NCBI GenBank assembly: GCA_947450115.1
Contig: CANFUE010000004.1
Coordinates: 30,814 to 94,813 of the forward strand
Source of the DNA: Acidimicrobiaceae bacterium
GTDB taxonomy: Bacteria > Actinomycetota > Acidimicrobiia > Acidimicrobiales > Ilumatobacteraceae
DNA: 64,000 nt
Reading direction: 5' to 3'
The position numbers were made by a program, and so were the translations under genes. Shown here one piece after another: positions 19,326-29,176 of this stretch (positions are counted from its first letter, which is position 1; each line of letters opens with the position of its first letter). The notes under the pieces were generated by a model. The model was not told the DNA's origin. It made no database searches and worked only from the letters and a program-made list of their open reading frames with translations.

Positions 19326-20725
19326 CAGCCAACCGAACCTTCCATCTGCAACTCGATGAGTCGGCTCCATTCCACTGCATATTCCATAGGCAATGTACGA
19401 GTGACGGGTTCGATGAATCCGTTGACCACCATGCTCATGGCTTGCTCTTGTGAGAGGCCACGGCTTTGGAGGTAAAAGAGTTGCTCATCGGCAATTTTCG
19501 ACACGGTGGCTTCATGGCCAATTTGTGCGTCGCGCTCGCCCACTTCCATGTAAGGCAAGGTGCGTGATTCGCTTTCTTCATCGAGAATGAGTGCGTCACA
19601 TTGCACATGGCTCTTGCAGCCATAAGCGCCTTCTTCAATACGGACTAAGCCGCGATACGTGGTGACGCCACCATCTTTTGAAATAGACTTCGACACAATT
19701 TTTGATGAGGTCTCTGGTGCTGCGTGCACCATTTTTGCTCCAGCATCTTGATGTTGGCCAGCGCCGGCATAGGCAACCGACAACACTTCACCCGTTGCTT
19801 TTGGCCCCACCAAGTACACGCTTGGGTACTTCATGGTGAGCTTTGAACCAATGTTGCCATCGATCCACTCCATGTGACCTTCTGCCTCAACACGTGCGCG
19901 CTTAGTAACCAAGTTATAAACGTTTGGTGACCAGTTCTGAATGGTGGTGTAGGTAACGCGAGCACTTGGCTTCACCACAATTTCCACAACTGCCGAGTGC
20001 AGCGAATCGCTGGTGTAAACAGGCGCAGAGCAACCTTCGATGTAATGCACTTTTGAACCTTCGTCGGCAATGATGAGCGTGCGCTCAAATTGACCGGCAT
20101 TTTCCGAGTTAATACGGAAGTACGCCTGCAATGGCATTTCACATTCCACGCCTGGTGGAACATAAATGAATGAGCCACCCGACCATACCGATGTGTTCAA
20201 GGCAGAGAACTTGTTGTCGCCTGGAGGAATAACGGTGCCGAAGTACTGCTTCACGAGGTCTGGATACTCACGCAATGCGGTATCCATGTCGCAGAACAAA
20301 ATGCCCTGAGCTTCAAGGTCTTCGCGGTTGCGGTGAAAAACCACTTCTGATTCGTACTGTGCTGTAACACCAGCGAGGTACTTGCGTTCCGCTTCAGGGA
20401 TACCAAGCTTTTCGTAAGTGAGCTTCATTTGTTCAGGAAGATCGTCCCACTCATCAACTTGCTCGGTGGCGGGCTTCAAGTAGTAGTAAATATCTTGGAA
20501 ATCGATGTCGGGCATGTTGTCGGCAAACCACTTCGCCATTGGCTTGCGGTCGAACATCTTGAGCGAACGCAGGCGCATTTCGCGCATCCATTCAGGTTCG
20601 CCCTTCCACCATGAAATTTGCTCAACAACACCATCGTCTAAGCCCTTGGCTGGCTGGAAGGCATATTCAACGTTGTCGCTCCAACCCAATTGGTATTTGC
20701 TGAGATCAAGATCGAATGTACTCAT
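19325..20725 (-). CDS. sufB: Fe-S cluster assembly protein SufB
   Basis: 466 aa; NMPDIDFQDIYYYLKP, GSKVHYIEGCSAPVYTSDSLHSAVVEIVV, GHEATVSKIADEQLFYLQSRGL. Confidence 0.95.
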   Translation of the reverse strand: MSTFDLDLSKYQLGWSDNVEYAFQPAKGLDDGVVEQISWWKGEPEWMREMRLRSLKMFDRKPMAKWFADNMPDIDFQDIYYYLKPATEQVDEWDDLPEQMKLTYEKLGIPEAERKYLAGVTAQYESEVVFHRNREDLEAQGILFCDMDTALREYPDLVKQYFGTVIPPGDNKFSALNTSVWSGGSFIYVPPGVECEMPLQAYFRINSENAGQFERTLIIADEGSKVHYIEGCSAPVYTSDSLHSAVVEIVVKPSARVTYTTIQNWSPNVYNLVTKRARVEAEGHMEWIDGNIGSKLTMKYPSVYLVGPKATGEVLSVAYAGAGQHQDAGAKMVHAAPETSSKIVSKSISKDGGVTTYRGLVRIEEGAYGCKSHVQCDALILDEESESRTLPYMEVGERDAQIGHEATVSKIADEQLFYLQSRGLSQEQAMSMVVNGFIEPVTRTLPMEYAVEWSRLIELQMEGSVG

Positions 20726-20891
20726 GGGGGACTCCTCGACTGCCGCGACCTACGCGGCTACATCTCTAATTAACACTACGGCCATAGTAACAATTCAGCG
20801 CAACGACTACACCACTCAAGTGGGCTTATTTTGCACCAATGTCCTCATCAACCTGAACCGACCGGAAGATCGTTAGCCTGCCACGACCACT

Positions 20892-21989
20892 ATGGAACGC
20901 TTCGGACTTGTTGGTCTCCCCAACGCAGGTAAATCATCTCTCTACAACGCCCTCACGGGAGGCGGCGCATTAGCTGCTCCCTATGCCTTTGCGACGAAAG
21001 ACCCCAATATTGGAGTGGCCCGCGTGCCCGACACCCGTCTCGACCAACTGGCCATCATGTCGAAGACCCAAAAGACCGTTCATGCCACGGTGCAGGTGGT
21101 CGACATTGGAGGCATTGTTGAAGGCGCAAGCAAAGGTGAAGGCCTCGGCAACAAATTCCTTGCCAACATCCGCGAGGTTGAAGCAACTGTATTTGTGTTG
21201 CGAGCCTTTGAAGACGACGACGTGCCTGGGCCATCTGACCCACTTGAACATTTGCGCATCGTCGAGCTTGAACTGGCACTTGCCGACCTCGAAACTGTGG
21301 AATCGCGTTTACCGCGTTTGCAAAAATCTTCAAAACTCGATAAATCGGTATTAGAAGAAGTTGCGGCACTCGAAGTTGCGCTCACCTCACTCAGTGAAGG
21401 TATTCCGCTCTACCGTGCCGGGCTCAGTGCAGATATTCGATTGGCTCTTGCACCACACTTCTTGCTCACTAACCGTCGCGTACTTGCAGTGGTCAATGTT
21501 GGCGAAAATGAACTCGACAAAATTCCCGAAGCAGAAGCAAGCGTTCGTGCCGAGCTGGCTCCCCCGGGTTCTGCAAGTGCTGCAGAAGTAGAAGTCCTTG
21601 GCATGAGTGTGCAACTAGAAGCAGAAGCAGCACAACTCGACGAGGCAGACCGCGCAGAGATGCTTGGCGAACTTGGTCTGGGTGAAGGAGCTTTGCCACG
21701 CATGGTACGTAGTGCCTACCACTTGCTCGGTCTGCGCACATTTATTACTACTGGCGAAAAAGAAACCCGTGCCTGGACCTTTAATGCGGGGGCAAAAGCA
21801 CCCGAATGTGCAGGAAAAATCCACTCCGACCTGCAACGTGGATTCATTCGCGCCGAGGTCATTGCCTGGGATGAACTTTTAGAAATTGGTTCATGGAATG
21901 GGGCAAAAGATCTTGGCAAAATTCGTTCTGAAGGCAAAGAATACGAAGTAATTGACGGAGACGTCATGGAAATTCGCTTCAACGTTTAG
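20892..21989 (+). CDS. ychF: Redox-regulated ATPase / GTP-binding protein YchF
   Basis: 365 aa; [44 protein letters not shown]-terminal TGS-like region. Confidence 0.95.
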   Translation: MERFGLVGLPNAGKSSLYNALTGGGALAAPYAFATKDPNIGVARVPDTRLDQLAIMSKTQKTVHATVQVVDIGGIVEGASKGEGLGNKFLANIREVEATVFVLRAFEDDDVPGPSDPLEHLRIVELELALADLETVESRLPRLQKSSKLDKSVLEEVAALEVALTSLSEGIPLYRAGLSADIRLALAPHFLLTNRRVLAVVNVGENELDKIPEAEASVRAELAPPGSASAAEVEVLGMSVQLEAEAAQLDEADRAEMLGELGLGEGALPRMVRSAYHLLGLRTFITTGEKETRAWTFNAGAKAPECAGKIHSDLQRGFIRAEVIAWDELLEIGSWNGAKDLGKIRSEGKEYEVIDGDVMEIRFNV

Positions 21990-21991
21990 AT

Positions 21992-22690
21992 CTATTTACA
22001 CGCACCTAAAACTGCTGCATACGCTTCGCCACCACGTTGATACTGGCCATAATCAAGCAATGCTCGGTACCACGTTCCTTGAATTTTCAAGTTGTAACAC
22101 GTCGCAAAATTGGGAATTGTCGCTGTAAATTTCCCTGCAATGTAAGCACCTTTTGTTACAGCAACACGCACAGTTACCTTTGCGCGAGCATATTTTTTCC
22201 ACACTTCAGAATAAATGCGTGGGTGATACCCCGAGCATGACCAGCCATCGCAACCACCGATATACGGCTTGCCCTCAGCTACAAAATTTTTACCATTCGA
22301 CAAACTCCATAGCGCGCCAACATCAACCGCAAATTGTTGAGCGATTTCCATTGGGGCTCCCTTCGGAGCTTTCCCTAATTGGGGAATGCTCACCACATCC
22401 CACTCCAATGCACTCGTTACTACTCGCGCTCGGGTGGCATAAATATAGTCACATTGCATATTCCAAAACTTCTGGAGGCGCTTGTTGCAATCGGCGCCCC
22501 AAGCAGGGAGCCAAATTTTCTGTGTTGGATCTAACAGCGAAGTACTGCAGGTCAGACCACTCGACTTTTGTGAACTCCCCAGCGCTGTACACGCGGATCC
22601 CACTATGGGTTTTGCCATTACAACATGCTCCATGCACACAATGCTGGTAGCTGCAATCACTACGCAGGCAAGCGGCTTTGTGAATTTCAC
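21992..22690 (-). CDS. Predicted secreted Cys-rich protein of unknown function
   Basis: Likely GTG start at 22690 (VKFTKPLACVVIAATSIVCMEHVVMA signal-like segment); many Cys in the mature part, no recognised catalytic domain. Confidence 0.55.
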   Translation of the reverse strand: MKFTKPLACVVIAATSIVCMEHVVMAKPIVGSACTALGSSQKSSGLTCSTSLLDPTQKIWLPAWGADCNKRLQKFWNMQCDYIYATRARVVTSALEWDVVSIPQLGKAPKGAPMEIAQQFAVDVGALWSLSNGKNFVAEGKPYIGGCDGWSCSGYHPRIYSEVWKKYARAKVTVRVAVTKGAYIAGKFTATIPNFATCYNLKIQGTWYRALLDYGQYQRGGEAYAAVLGACK

Positions 22691-22754
22691 CTTTCGTACG
22701 GTATCGGCAGGAAGAACACCCGTGCGACTAACCTCGTAAGAAAGCAAGAGTCTC

Positions 22755-23159
22755 ATGAGAAAAAATTCCTCCCCACAATCACCTTCTTCACGAGAAGCAC
22801 TCACCACCGGATGGCTCATGCTCGACGACAAAGTGCTAGCGAGCATTTCATCTGCTGAGTCACGCAAAGCACGCCGTATTGGGCTTCGCGGTGTGGAACG
22901 CATCAACACCCCACTTTTCCTTCAGCCATGCAGATGGGTCCACACTTTTGGCATGAAAACTCCACTCTCTGTCCTTTACATCAACAACGGTGGTGAAGTT
23001 GTCAAAATTCAGGAACTCAAAAAGAATCGTTTACCACTGCCCGTCGTAAAGGCACGTTGTGTTCTCGAAGCCGACGCCGATGCTCCACGACGGTGGAATC
23101 TCCACGTAGGCGACGTTGTGGAAATTCGATTTGCTCAAGATGCGCGAGTTGCATCATGA
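22755..23159 (+). CDS. DUF192 family protein
   Basis: 134 aa; RRIGLRGVERINTPLFLQPCRWVHTFGMKTPLSVLYINNGGEVVKIQEL. Confidence 0.75.
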   Translation: MRKNSSPQSPSSREALTTGWLMLDDKVLASISSAESRKARRIGLRGVERINTPLFLQPCRWVHTFGMKTPLSVLYINNGGEVVKIQELKKNRLPLPVVKARCVLEADADAPRRWNLHVGDVVEIRFAQDARVAS

Positions 23160-24010
23160 GTGGACAACTCATCCTTGTTGCAACTCCCATCGGGAACCTC
23201 GGTGACATTTCTGAACGAATGAAGGTGGTGCTTGAACAATCCGACATCATTGCTTGTGAAGATTCACGCCACTCAGGTCGCCTCGTCAAACACATGGGCA
23301 TCACTTCCCCCAAATACATTGTGGTGAACGACCACACCGAACGCGATGCCTGCAATGGCATCATTGAGGCCATCGCAAGCGGGAAAACAGTCGCCCTCAT
23401 CACCGATGCAGGTACACCCGGTATCAGCGATCCGGGAAGCGTTGTTGTGCAAGCAGTCATCGCAGCTGGACTTTCTGTATCTGCAGTGCCTGGGCCAGCT
23501 GCCCTCATTATGGCTCTCATCATTAGTGGTATTCCCACTACCCGATTTGTGTTTGAAGGTTTTCTTCCCCGCTCGGGCCGCGACCGCGCAGAACGCCTTG
23601 CCGACATTGCCAACGAAATGCGTACTGTCATCTTTTACGAAGCCCCCCATCGCATCTCTCGCACACTCAACGACCTAGCAATTGCATGCCACCCCAATCG
23701 CCTCATTGCCGTTACACGAGAACTCACCAAAATGCATGAAGAGGTGTGGCGTGGTTCAGTAAGTGCAGCAGCACAACATTTTGCAACCGTTGAAGCAATG
23801 GGTGAATTCGTTGTTGTTTTAGCGGCAGCAGAAGCACCGCTACCAGCTGATGAAGAGGCCATTAAGGAAGCACTTGTTCACGAATTCTCCAACGGTGTGT
23901 CTACACGCGATGCAGTAGACGCCGTCATGAAAAAAACTCATGCCCCAAAGCGAGTGGTATATGCACTTGCGCTTCTTTTAAACAACAAAGAAGTCACTCA
24001 TGACAAGTAA
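23156..24010 (+). CDS. rsmI: 16S rRNA (cytidine(1402)-2'-O)-methyltransferase RsmI
   Basis: ATG at 23156: MSGQLILVATPIGNLGDISERM; CEDSRHSGRLVKHMGI, TDAGTPGISDPG, VPGPAALIMAL. Confidence 0.93.
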   Translation: MSGQLILVATPIGNLGDISERMKVVLEQSDIIACEDSRHSGRLVKHMGITSPKYIVVNDHTERDACNGIIEAIASGKTVALITDAGTPGISDPGSVVVQAVIAAGLSVSAVPGPAALIMALIISGIPTTRFVFEGFLPRSGRDRAERLADIANEMRTVIFYEAPHRISRTLNDLAIACHPNRLIAVTRELTKMHEEVWRGSVSAAAQHFATVEAMGEFVVVLAAAEAPLPADEEAIKEALVHEFSNGVSTRDAVDAVMKKTHAPKRVVYALALLLNNKEVTHDK

Positions 24011-24674
24011 CAAGGGCATCCTCTTTTTCGACCTCGATGGAACAGTTGCCGATTCTGGAAGTGGAATCCTCGCTTCAATGAACCATGTTCTTGACGCACG
24101 AAAACTGCAACCACTCACCCGCGAAGAACTCACTCATGTCGTTGGCCCTCCTTTGTCAGTTTCATTCCCAAAAGTTTTTGCTCCGCGTGGTGTACCCAAC
24201 GAAGAAATGCATATGTTCATTACGGAATACCGTGCCATCTATGGAGCCACCCATCTTCCACAAACTCCACTGAACCCTGGGATGGGTGATGCGCTCGTTG
24301 AGCTCAAAAAAACTTGGCGTTTAGCAATCGTTACCTCGAAGCCAGAGCCTCAAGCTCTCATAGCCATTCAAGCAACCGGCGTGCGCCACTACTTCGACAT
24401 CGTTGTTGGTCCTCACGACGATTCAGAAATTCCCAAAGCACAACTTCTGCAACGTGCACTGCGCGAAATGAAAGCGTTGCACGGTGAACTCCCACCACTC
24501 ACTTCATGTTGGATGATTGGCGATCGTCATCACGACATCGACGCAGGTGTTGAAGTAGGCACTCGCTCTGCTGGAGTGCTGTGGGGTTTTGGCTCGCGTG
24601 AAGAACTGAGTTCTGCTGGGGCTACTGCAATTGTGGAAACACCACAAGAACTTGTTGCAGTTCTCAACAACTAA
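24000..24674 (+). CDS. HAD family hydrolase (phosphoglycolate phosphatase-like)
   Basis: 224 aa; FFDLDGTVADSG, IVTSKPE, WMIGDRHHDIDAG. Confidence 0.88.
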   Translation: MTSNKGILFFDLDGTVADSGSGILASMNHVLDARKLQPLTREELTHVVGPPLSVSFPKVFAPRGVPNEEMHMFITEYRAIYGATHLPQTPLNPGMGDALVELKKTWRLAIVTSKPEPQALIAIQATGVRHYFDIVVGPHDDSEIPKAQLLQRALREMKALHGELPPLTSCWMIGDRHHDIDAGVEVGTRSAGVLWGFGSREELSSAGATAIVETPQELVAVLNN

Positions 24675-25492
24675 GCAACACGCGGTGCAACAGCCATTTG
24701 GCGACTCAGGGCAACAAGCGTTCCCGACTCATCCCAAATTTCGCCATCTTCTTCAATGAGCCCACCTTGCACAACTTTTGTGCGAAATGAACACGCGAGT
24801 CTTTTGCCAACGGGCACCGCACGCACATGCACGGTAAGTTCCAACGTTGGTACCCAACCTTTCTCATAAGGCAAGTTAAATAACGGCGGCGGCATTGCAT
24901 CGACTGCGAGCAACAAGGCCAGCGTGTCGATGGGTCGTCCATCGGGAAATTCAATCCATCCGCGCATTTGTGCAGTACCCGATGGCGTACCCGTAATGAA
25001 AGTGGAGTCGTCTGGATGCAATCGGTTGGTGACATTTTGCAACAGACCAATGGTGAACTCTCCGCCATCACTATTGCGGCTTGTGCATTCGTCAAAGGGA
25101 GGCAAATCGGGCGGTGTTGCTGTCACTATTTGCGGTTCAACAGCTGCCATTTCACCCCACGCCCCCAAAACACGCATGATGTTGCGATCGCCGCGACGCA
25201 TTGTTGCATTCATCGTGGTCACAAGCTTCCCGGTCTTCACTGTGTCGACTTCTATTTCCAAGGCGCCCGCGGGTGCAGGTGCAAGATAATGAGCAGTTAC
25301 CGTGAACGGGTCGCGGCGCCCTGAGTGTTGCTGCATGGCACGGCCCATCATGGCGAGCAAATAGCCCCCGTTGGCATTTCCCATAATGTCCCAGCCATCA
25401 AAAACTTCAGCCGAAAAGGTGGTGAGGCCATTTTTTTCTGCAATTGACGTCACAGCCGTTGCAGTATCGAAGCGGAAAGTCACGGTCAGCAT
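24671..25492 (-). CDS. Thioesterase family protein (acyl-CoA thioesterase-like, double hot-dog)
   Basis: 273 aa; GNANGGYLLAMMGRAMQQHSGRRDPFTVTAHYLAPAPAG and C-terminal ELTVHVRAVPVGKRLACSFRT. Confidence 0.75.
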   Translation of the reverse strand: MLTVTFRFDTATAVTSIAEKNGLTTFSAEVFDGWDIMGNANGGYLLAMMGRAMQQHSGRRDPFTVTAHYLAPAPAGALEIEVDTVKTGKLVTTMNATMRRGDRNIMRVLGAWGEMAAVEPQIVTATPPDLPPFDECTSRNSDGGEFTIGLLQNVTNRLHPDDSTFITGTPSGTAQMRGWIEFPDGRPIDTLALLLAVDAMPPPLFNLPYEKGWVPTLELTVHVRAVPVGKRLACSFRTKVVQGGLIEEDGEIWDESGTLVALSRQMAVAPRVA

Positions 25493-25515
25493 CGTATTGC
25501 TCGTATCCTCATGTT

Positions 25516-27021
25516 GTGGCGCGATTTTCTCTCACAACCCCCATTTATTACGTCAATGCGCAGCCGCACCTCGGCCATGCCTACACCACCATCGTTGCCG
25601 ATGCCCTTGCTCGCTGGCACAGGCTCTCGGGCGACGACGTGCACCTCCTCACCGGCACCGACGAGCACGGCCTGAAAATTCAACAAGCAGCCGACGCCAA
25701 GGGCGTGACACCTCAAGAGTTTGCCGACTCCATCGCGCCTCTCTTTGCTCAGGCCTGGGACAAACTCAACATTCAGTACGACGACTTCATTCGCACCACT
25801 GAAGATCGCCACAAGCGCGGCGTCGCCAAACTCTTGCAAGCCTGTTACGACGCTGGCGATATTGAACTCGACACCTATTCAGGTTTGTACTGCGTTGCAT
25901 GTGAGGCGTACTTCACTGAAGAAGAAATCGACAATGGCAACTGTCCCATTCACAAACGCCCAGTAGAGCACGTAGAAGAAGAAAACTATTTCTTCCGTCT
26001 GTCGCGCTTCGAAGACCGACTATTGAAATGGTACGCAGACCACCCCAACTCCATTTCGCCACATTTCAGAATGAATGAAGTCACGAGCTTCATCAAACAG
26101 GGCCTGCGAGATTTTTCCGTGAGCCGCAACAGTTTGAAATGGGGCATCCCCATTCCGTGGGACACCAGCCATGTTGCTTACGTATGGTTCGACGCACTAG
26201 CGAACTACATCACTGCTGTTGGTTATGGAACTGACGACGCCGCATTTGCAAAGAACTGGCCTGTATCGGTGCATCTCATTGGCAAAGACATCATTCGCTT
26301 CCACTGCGTGTATTGGCCAGCCATGCTGATGTCAGCAGGCATTGAGCCACCAGAACACTGGGCCGTTGGCGGCTGGCTACTTGTGGGTGGCGAGAAAATG
26401 AGCAAAACCGCCGGCAACGTAGTGAACCCGCTCGATCTCATTGACGAATTCGGTGTCGATGGGTTCCGTTACTACGTTTTGTCCGACACGCAATACGGCA
26501 ACGACGGCGACTTCACCTACGAAGGTTTAGTAGCGCGTTACAACAACGACCTCGCCAACAACCTCGGCAACTTGTGTTCACGAGTCACCACGGTTGTGCA
26601 AAAAAAGTGTGACGGCGTTAGCGCTGCTCCGCGTGCCGACAGCCCTCTTCGCGAACATGCAGAAAATGCAGTGCGTGACACCATTGAAGGGTGGAATTCA
26701 TTCCAACCAGGAAAAGCACTCGATGCAACTTGGTCACTTATTCGCGCCACCAACTCATTTCTTGAAAACCATGAGCCGTGGAAAGCAGAACCCAGTGCGG
26801 AACTGAACGCCATTATGGGCGATGCATTAGAAGCACTGCGTATTGTTGCCATCTTGTGTGTTCCTGCCATTCCCACTACCGCGCAAATGGTGTGGGAACG
26901 CATTGGCCTCACGGGCGATGTAAGCCACGAACGTATTCCTACAAGCGTTTCATGGGGTCTGTACCCTGCTGGCCTCACCGTGGAAAAGGGTGAACCTCTG
27001 TTCCCACGTAAAGCAAAGTAA
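25516..27021 (+). CDS. metG: Methionyl-tRNA synthetase
   Basis: GTG at 25516 inferred; TTPIYYVNAQPHLGHAYTTIVADALARW, GEKMSKTAGNVVNP KMSKS motif. Confidence 0.94.
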   Translation: MARFSLTTPIYYVNAQPHLGHAYTTIVADALARWHRLSGDDVHLLTGTDEHGLKIQQAADAKGVTPQEFADSIAPLFAQAWDKLNIQYDDFIRTTEDRHKRGVAKLLQACYDAGDIELDTYSGLYCVACEAYFTEEEIDNGNCPIHKRPVEHVEEENYFFRLSRFEDRLLKWYADHPNSISPHFRMNEVTSFIKQGLRDFSVSRNSLKWGIPIPWDTSHVAYVWFDALANYITAVGYGTDDAAFAKNWPVSVHLIGKDIIRFHCVYWPAMLMSAGIEPPEHWAVGGWLLVGGEKMSKTAGNVVNPLDLIDEFGVDGFRYYVLSDTQYGNDGDFTYEGLVARYNNDLANNLGNLCSRVTTVVQKKCDGVSAAPRADSPLREHAENAVRDTIEGWNSFQPGKALDATWSLIRATNSFLENHEPWKAEPSAELNAIMGDALEALRIVAILCVPAIPTTAQMVWERIGLTGDVSHERIPTSVSWGLYPAGLTVEKGEPLFPRKAK

Positions 27022-27032
27022 CGATTCTTTCT

Positions 27033-27797
27033 ATGTGGACCGACACTCACTGCCACCTCACCGACGCACGCATGCCAGGCGGTGCCGATGAAGCCGTTCG
27101 TGCAGCCATTTCTGGCGGCGTCACCACCATGGTGAGCATCGGTACCGATGCAGAAACGTCAGCCGATGCAATAGCAATTGCAGGGCGCCACGAAGAAGTA
27201 TGGGCAACTGTTGGTCTACACCCGCACGATGCTCAACATGGCGTTGCACAACTGCTGCCCTATTTGAATGCAAACAAAGTAGTAGCAATTGGCGAATGCG
27301 GTCTCGACTACTACTACGAACATTCCGATCGCCCTTCACAGCGCACGGCATTTGCGGAACAAATACAACTTGCACATGAGCACCAACTCTCACTCGTTAT
27401 TCATACACGTGATGCGTGGGATGAAACATTTGAGATTCTCGACGCAGAAGGTATTCCCACAAACACCATCATGCACTGCTTTAGTGGCGATGAAATACGG
27501 GCCCGCCAATGCGTTGACCGCGGGTTATTTCTTTCCTTTTCCGGCATTATTACATTCAAAAATGCCAATGACTTACGCGAAGCAGCACTCTTTTGCCCCG
27601 ATGAAAATCTTCTCGTCGAAACCGATAGCCCATACTTAGCGCCAGTGCCGCACCGCGGAAAAATGAACCAACCTGCCCTCGTTTCGGTTGTAGGAACTTC
27701 CATTGCTGAACTGCGCAATTCGTCTTCAGAAGACATTGCACATATCACTTCAGCAAACGCACTACGTGCTTTTCCCAAAATGCGAGCTGCAGCGTGA
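27033..27797 (+). CDS. tatD: TatD family metal-dependent hydrolase
   Basis: 254 aa; TDTHCHLTD, GECGLDYYYEHS, HCFSGDEIRARQCVDRG, LVETDSPYLAPVPHRGKMNQP. Confidence 0.93.
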   Translation: MWTDTHCHLTDARMPGGADEAVRAAISGGVTTMVSIGTDAETSADAIAIAGRHEEVWATVGLHPHDAQHGVAQLLPYLNANKVVAIGECGLDYYYEHSDRPSQRTAFAEQIQLAHEHQLSLVIHTRDAWDETFEILDAEGIPTNTIMHCFSGDEIRARQCVDRGLFLSFSGIITFKNANDLREAALFCPDENLLVETDSPYLAPVPHRGKMNQPALVSVVGTSIAELRNSSSEDIAHITSANALRAFPKMRAAA

Positions 27798-28321
27798 ACC
27801 TCTCTATTTACGAGCGCCGTCGCCTCACCGTGCTCGCAGCAGTGAGCACCATCATTGTTTTACTCGTCGTCACTCTCGGTGGAAATTCTTCCTCTCAAAA
27901 CACTGCATCGCCTTCAAGCATTGCTGCCACCACTACTTCTACTCCTCTCAAAAACAGTGATGCGGTTGGCCCACTTGCCGAAGACGCATCGAAGCCAGTG
28001 AACCTCGACGGCCCGCTTTCATTGCAACCCAATGGTCAATCGCGCATTGCCTACCCGGGCCCTGGTGAAATGAAACGCATTAATGCAAAAGCTTCTTACC
28101 GCACATTTCCTAGCTATAACTCCACCATTTGCTATAGCGCCGCTGCTCCCTTGGGCGCAGAACTCACGGTCATCAATTTAAATAACGGGAAATCGGTGAA
28201 GTGCGACAACGTGTTTGCCATTTTGCTTCCTGCCGGGGTCGACATTGTTCTTCACTCTCCGCTCTTTTTGCGCATTGCCAACTTGGTCGATGCGCCTCTT
28301 CCCGTCACGGTGAGCTGGTGA
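27794..28321 (+). CDS. Single-TM/exported protein with a possible divergent double-psi beta-barrel (DPBB)-like C-terminus
   Basis: GTG start 27794; N-terminal TM helix; KASYRTFPSYNSTICYSAAAPLGAELTVINLNNGKSVKCDNV...VTVSW resembles DPBB spacing; lies between tatD and rsmA, where mycobacteria carry rpfB. Confidence 0.5.
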   Translation: MNLSIYERRRLTVLAAVSTIIVLLVVTLGGNSSSQNTASPSSIAATTTSTPLKNSDAVGPLAEDASKPVNLDGPLSLQPNGQSRIAYPGPGEMKRINAKASYRTFPSYNSTICYSAAAPLGAELTVINLNNGKSVKCDNVFAILLPAGVDIVLHSPLFLRIANLVDAPLPVTVSW

Positions 28322-29172
28322 CACTCAACCGGCCGCAAGCAGCGGCTCTTCTTGCCGATAACGGTCTTGCCCCGCAACGCTCGCTTGGTCAGAACTTTGT
28401 AGTTGACCCCAATACCGTGCGCAAGATCGCTCGCATTGCCGATGTACACAGCGGCGACATTGTTTTGGAAATTGGCGCAGGCCTCGGCTCACTCACTGCA
28501 GCACTCGCCGAAACTGGTGCGCAAGTGATTGCTGTTGAAGTAGACCGCGGCATTGTTCCTGTGCTGCGCGAGCAAATGGCAAACATTCCCAATGTTGAAG
28601 TGGTGGAAGCCGATGCCATGACACTGAATTGGCATGAATTCCTCGCCGATATCAACACTCGCCACAACAGAAGCGCCGATGCCACATTTCACCTCGTGGC
28701 AAACCTGCCGTACAACATTGCAACTCCACTCGTTGCCGACCTGCTCGACGGGGTACCTGCAATTCAGTCCATGCTCGTCATGGTGCAGTCTGAAGTGGGT
28801 GAAAGACTCTGCGCCCCCGCAGGCACCGAGGCCTACGGTGCGCTCAGTGTGAAAATTGCCTATTGGGCTAACGCACAAATTGCTGGCTCTGTTCCACCAA
28901 CAGTTTTTCTTCCGCGACCAAAGGTCGATTCTGCACTGGTCAAAATTGTGCGCCACGCAACACTTCCACTCGGCGATGTTGCGCCTGAGGCACTCTTTCA
29001 ACTCGTACGCACTGGGTTTGCAAAGCGCCGCAAGATGCTGCGGTCTGCACTTGCTGGTGTCGTTACTGCCGAACAGTTCGTTGAGGCTGATGTTGAGGCC
29101 ACCTTGCGGGCAGAGCAACTCGATCTTGCCGCATGGGGTCGTTTAGCGCGCGTCACTCACCCATTACGGTAG
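28318..29172 (+). CDS. rsmA: 16S rRNA (adenine(1518)-N6/adenine(1519)-N6)-dimethyltransferase RsmA (KsgA)
   Basis: GTG at 28318; RSLGQNFVVDPNTVRKIARIA, VLEIGAGLGSLTAAL, NLPYNIATPLV. Confidence 0.94.
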   Translation: MTLNRPQAAALLADNGLAPQRSLGQNFVVDPNTVRKIARIADVHSGDIVLEIGAGLGSLTAALAETGAQVIAVEVDRGIVPVLREQMANIPNVEVVEADAMTLNWHEFLADINTRHNRSADATFHLVANLPYNIATPLVADLLDGVPAIQSMLVMVQSEVGERLCAPAGTEAYGALSVKIAYWANAQIAGSVPPTVFLPRPKVDSALVKIVRHATLPLGDVAPEALFQLVRTGFAKRRKMLRSALAGVVTAEQFVEADVEATLRAEQLDLAAWGRLARVTHPLR

Positions 29173-29176
29173 AAAC

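Noticed and set aside
28201-28317. N-terminal extension of the RsmA ORF (28201)
   Set aside because: It overlaps the upstream coding frame; RsmA homology (NGLAPQRSLGQNF) fits a GTG start at 28318 overlapping the upstream stop.
28489-29118. 209-aa antisense ORF opposite rsmA
   Set aside because: Antisense shadow of a conserved gene, no domain recognised.
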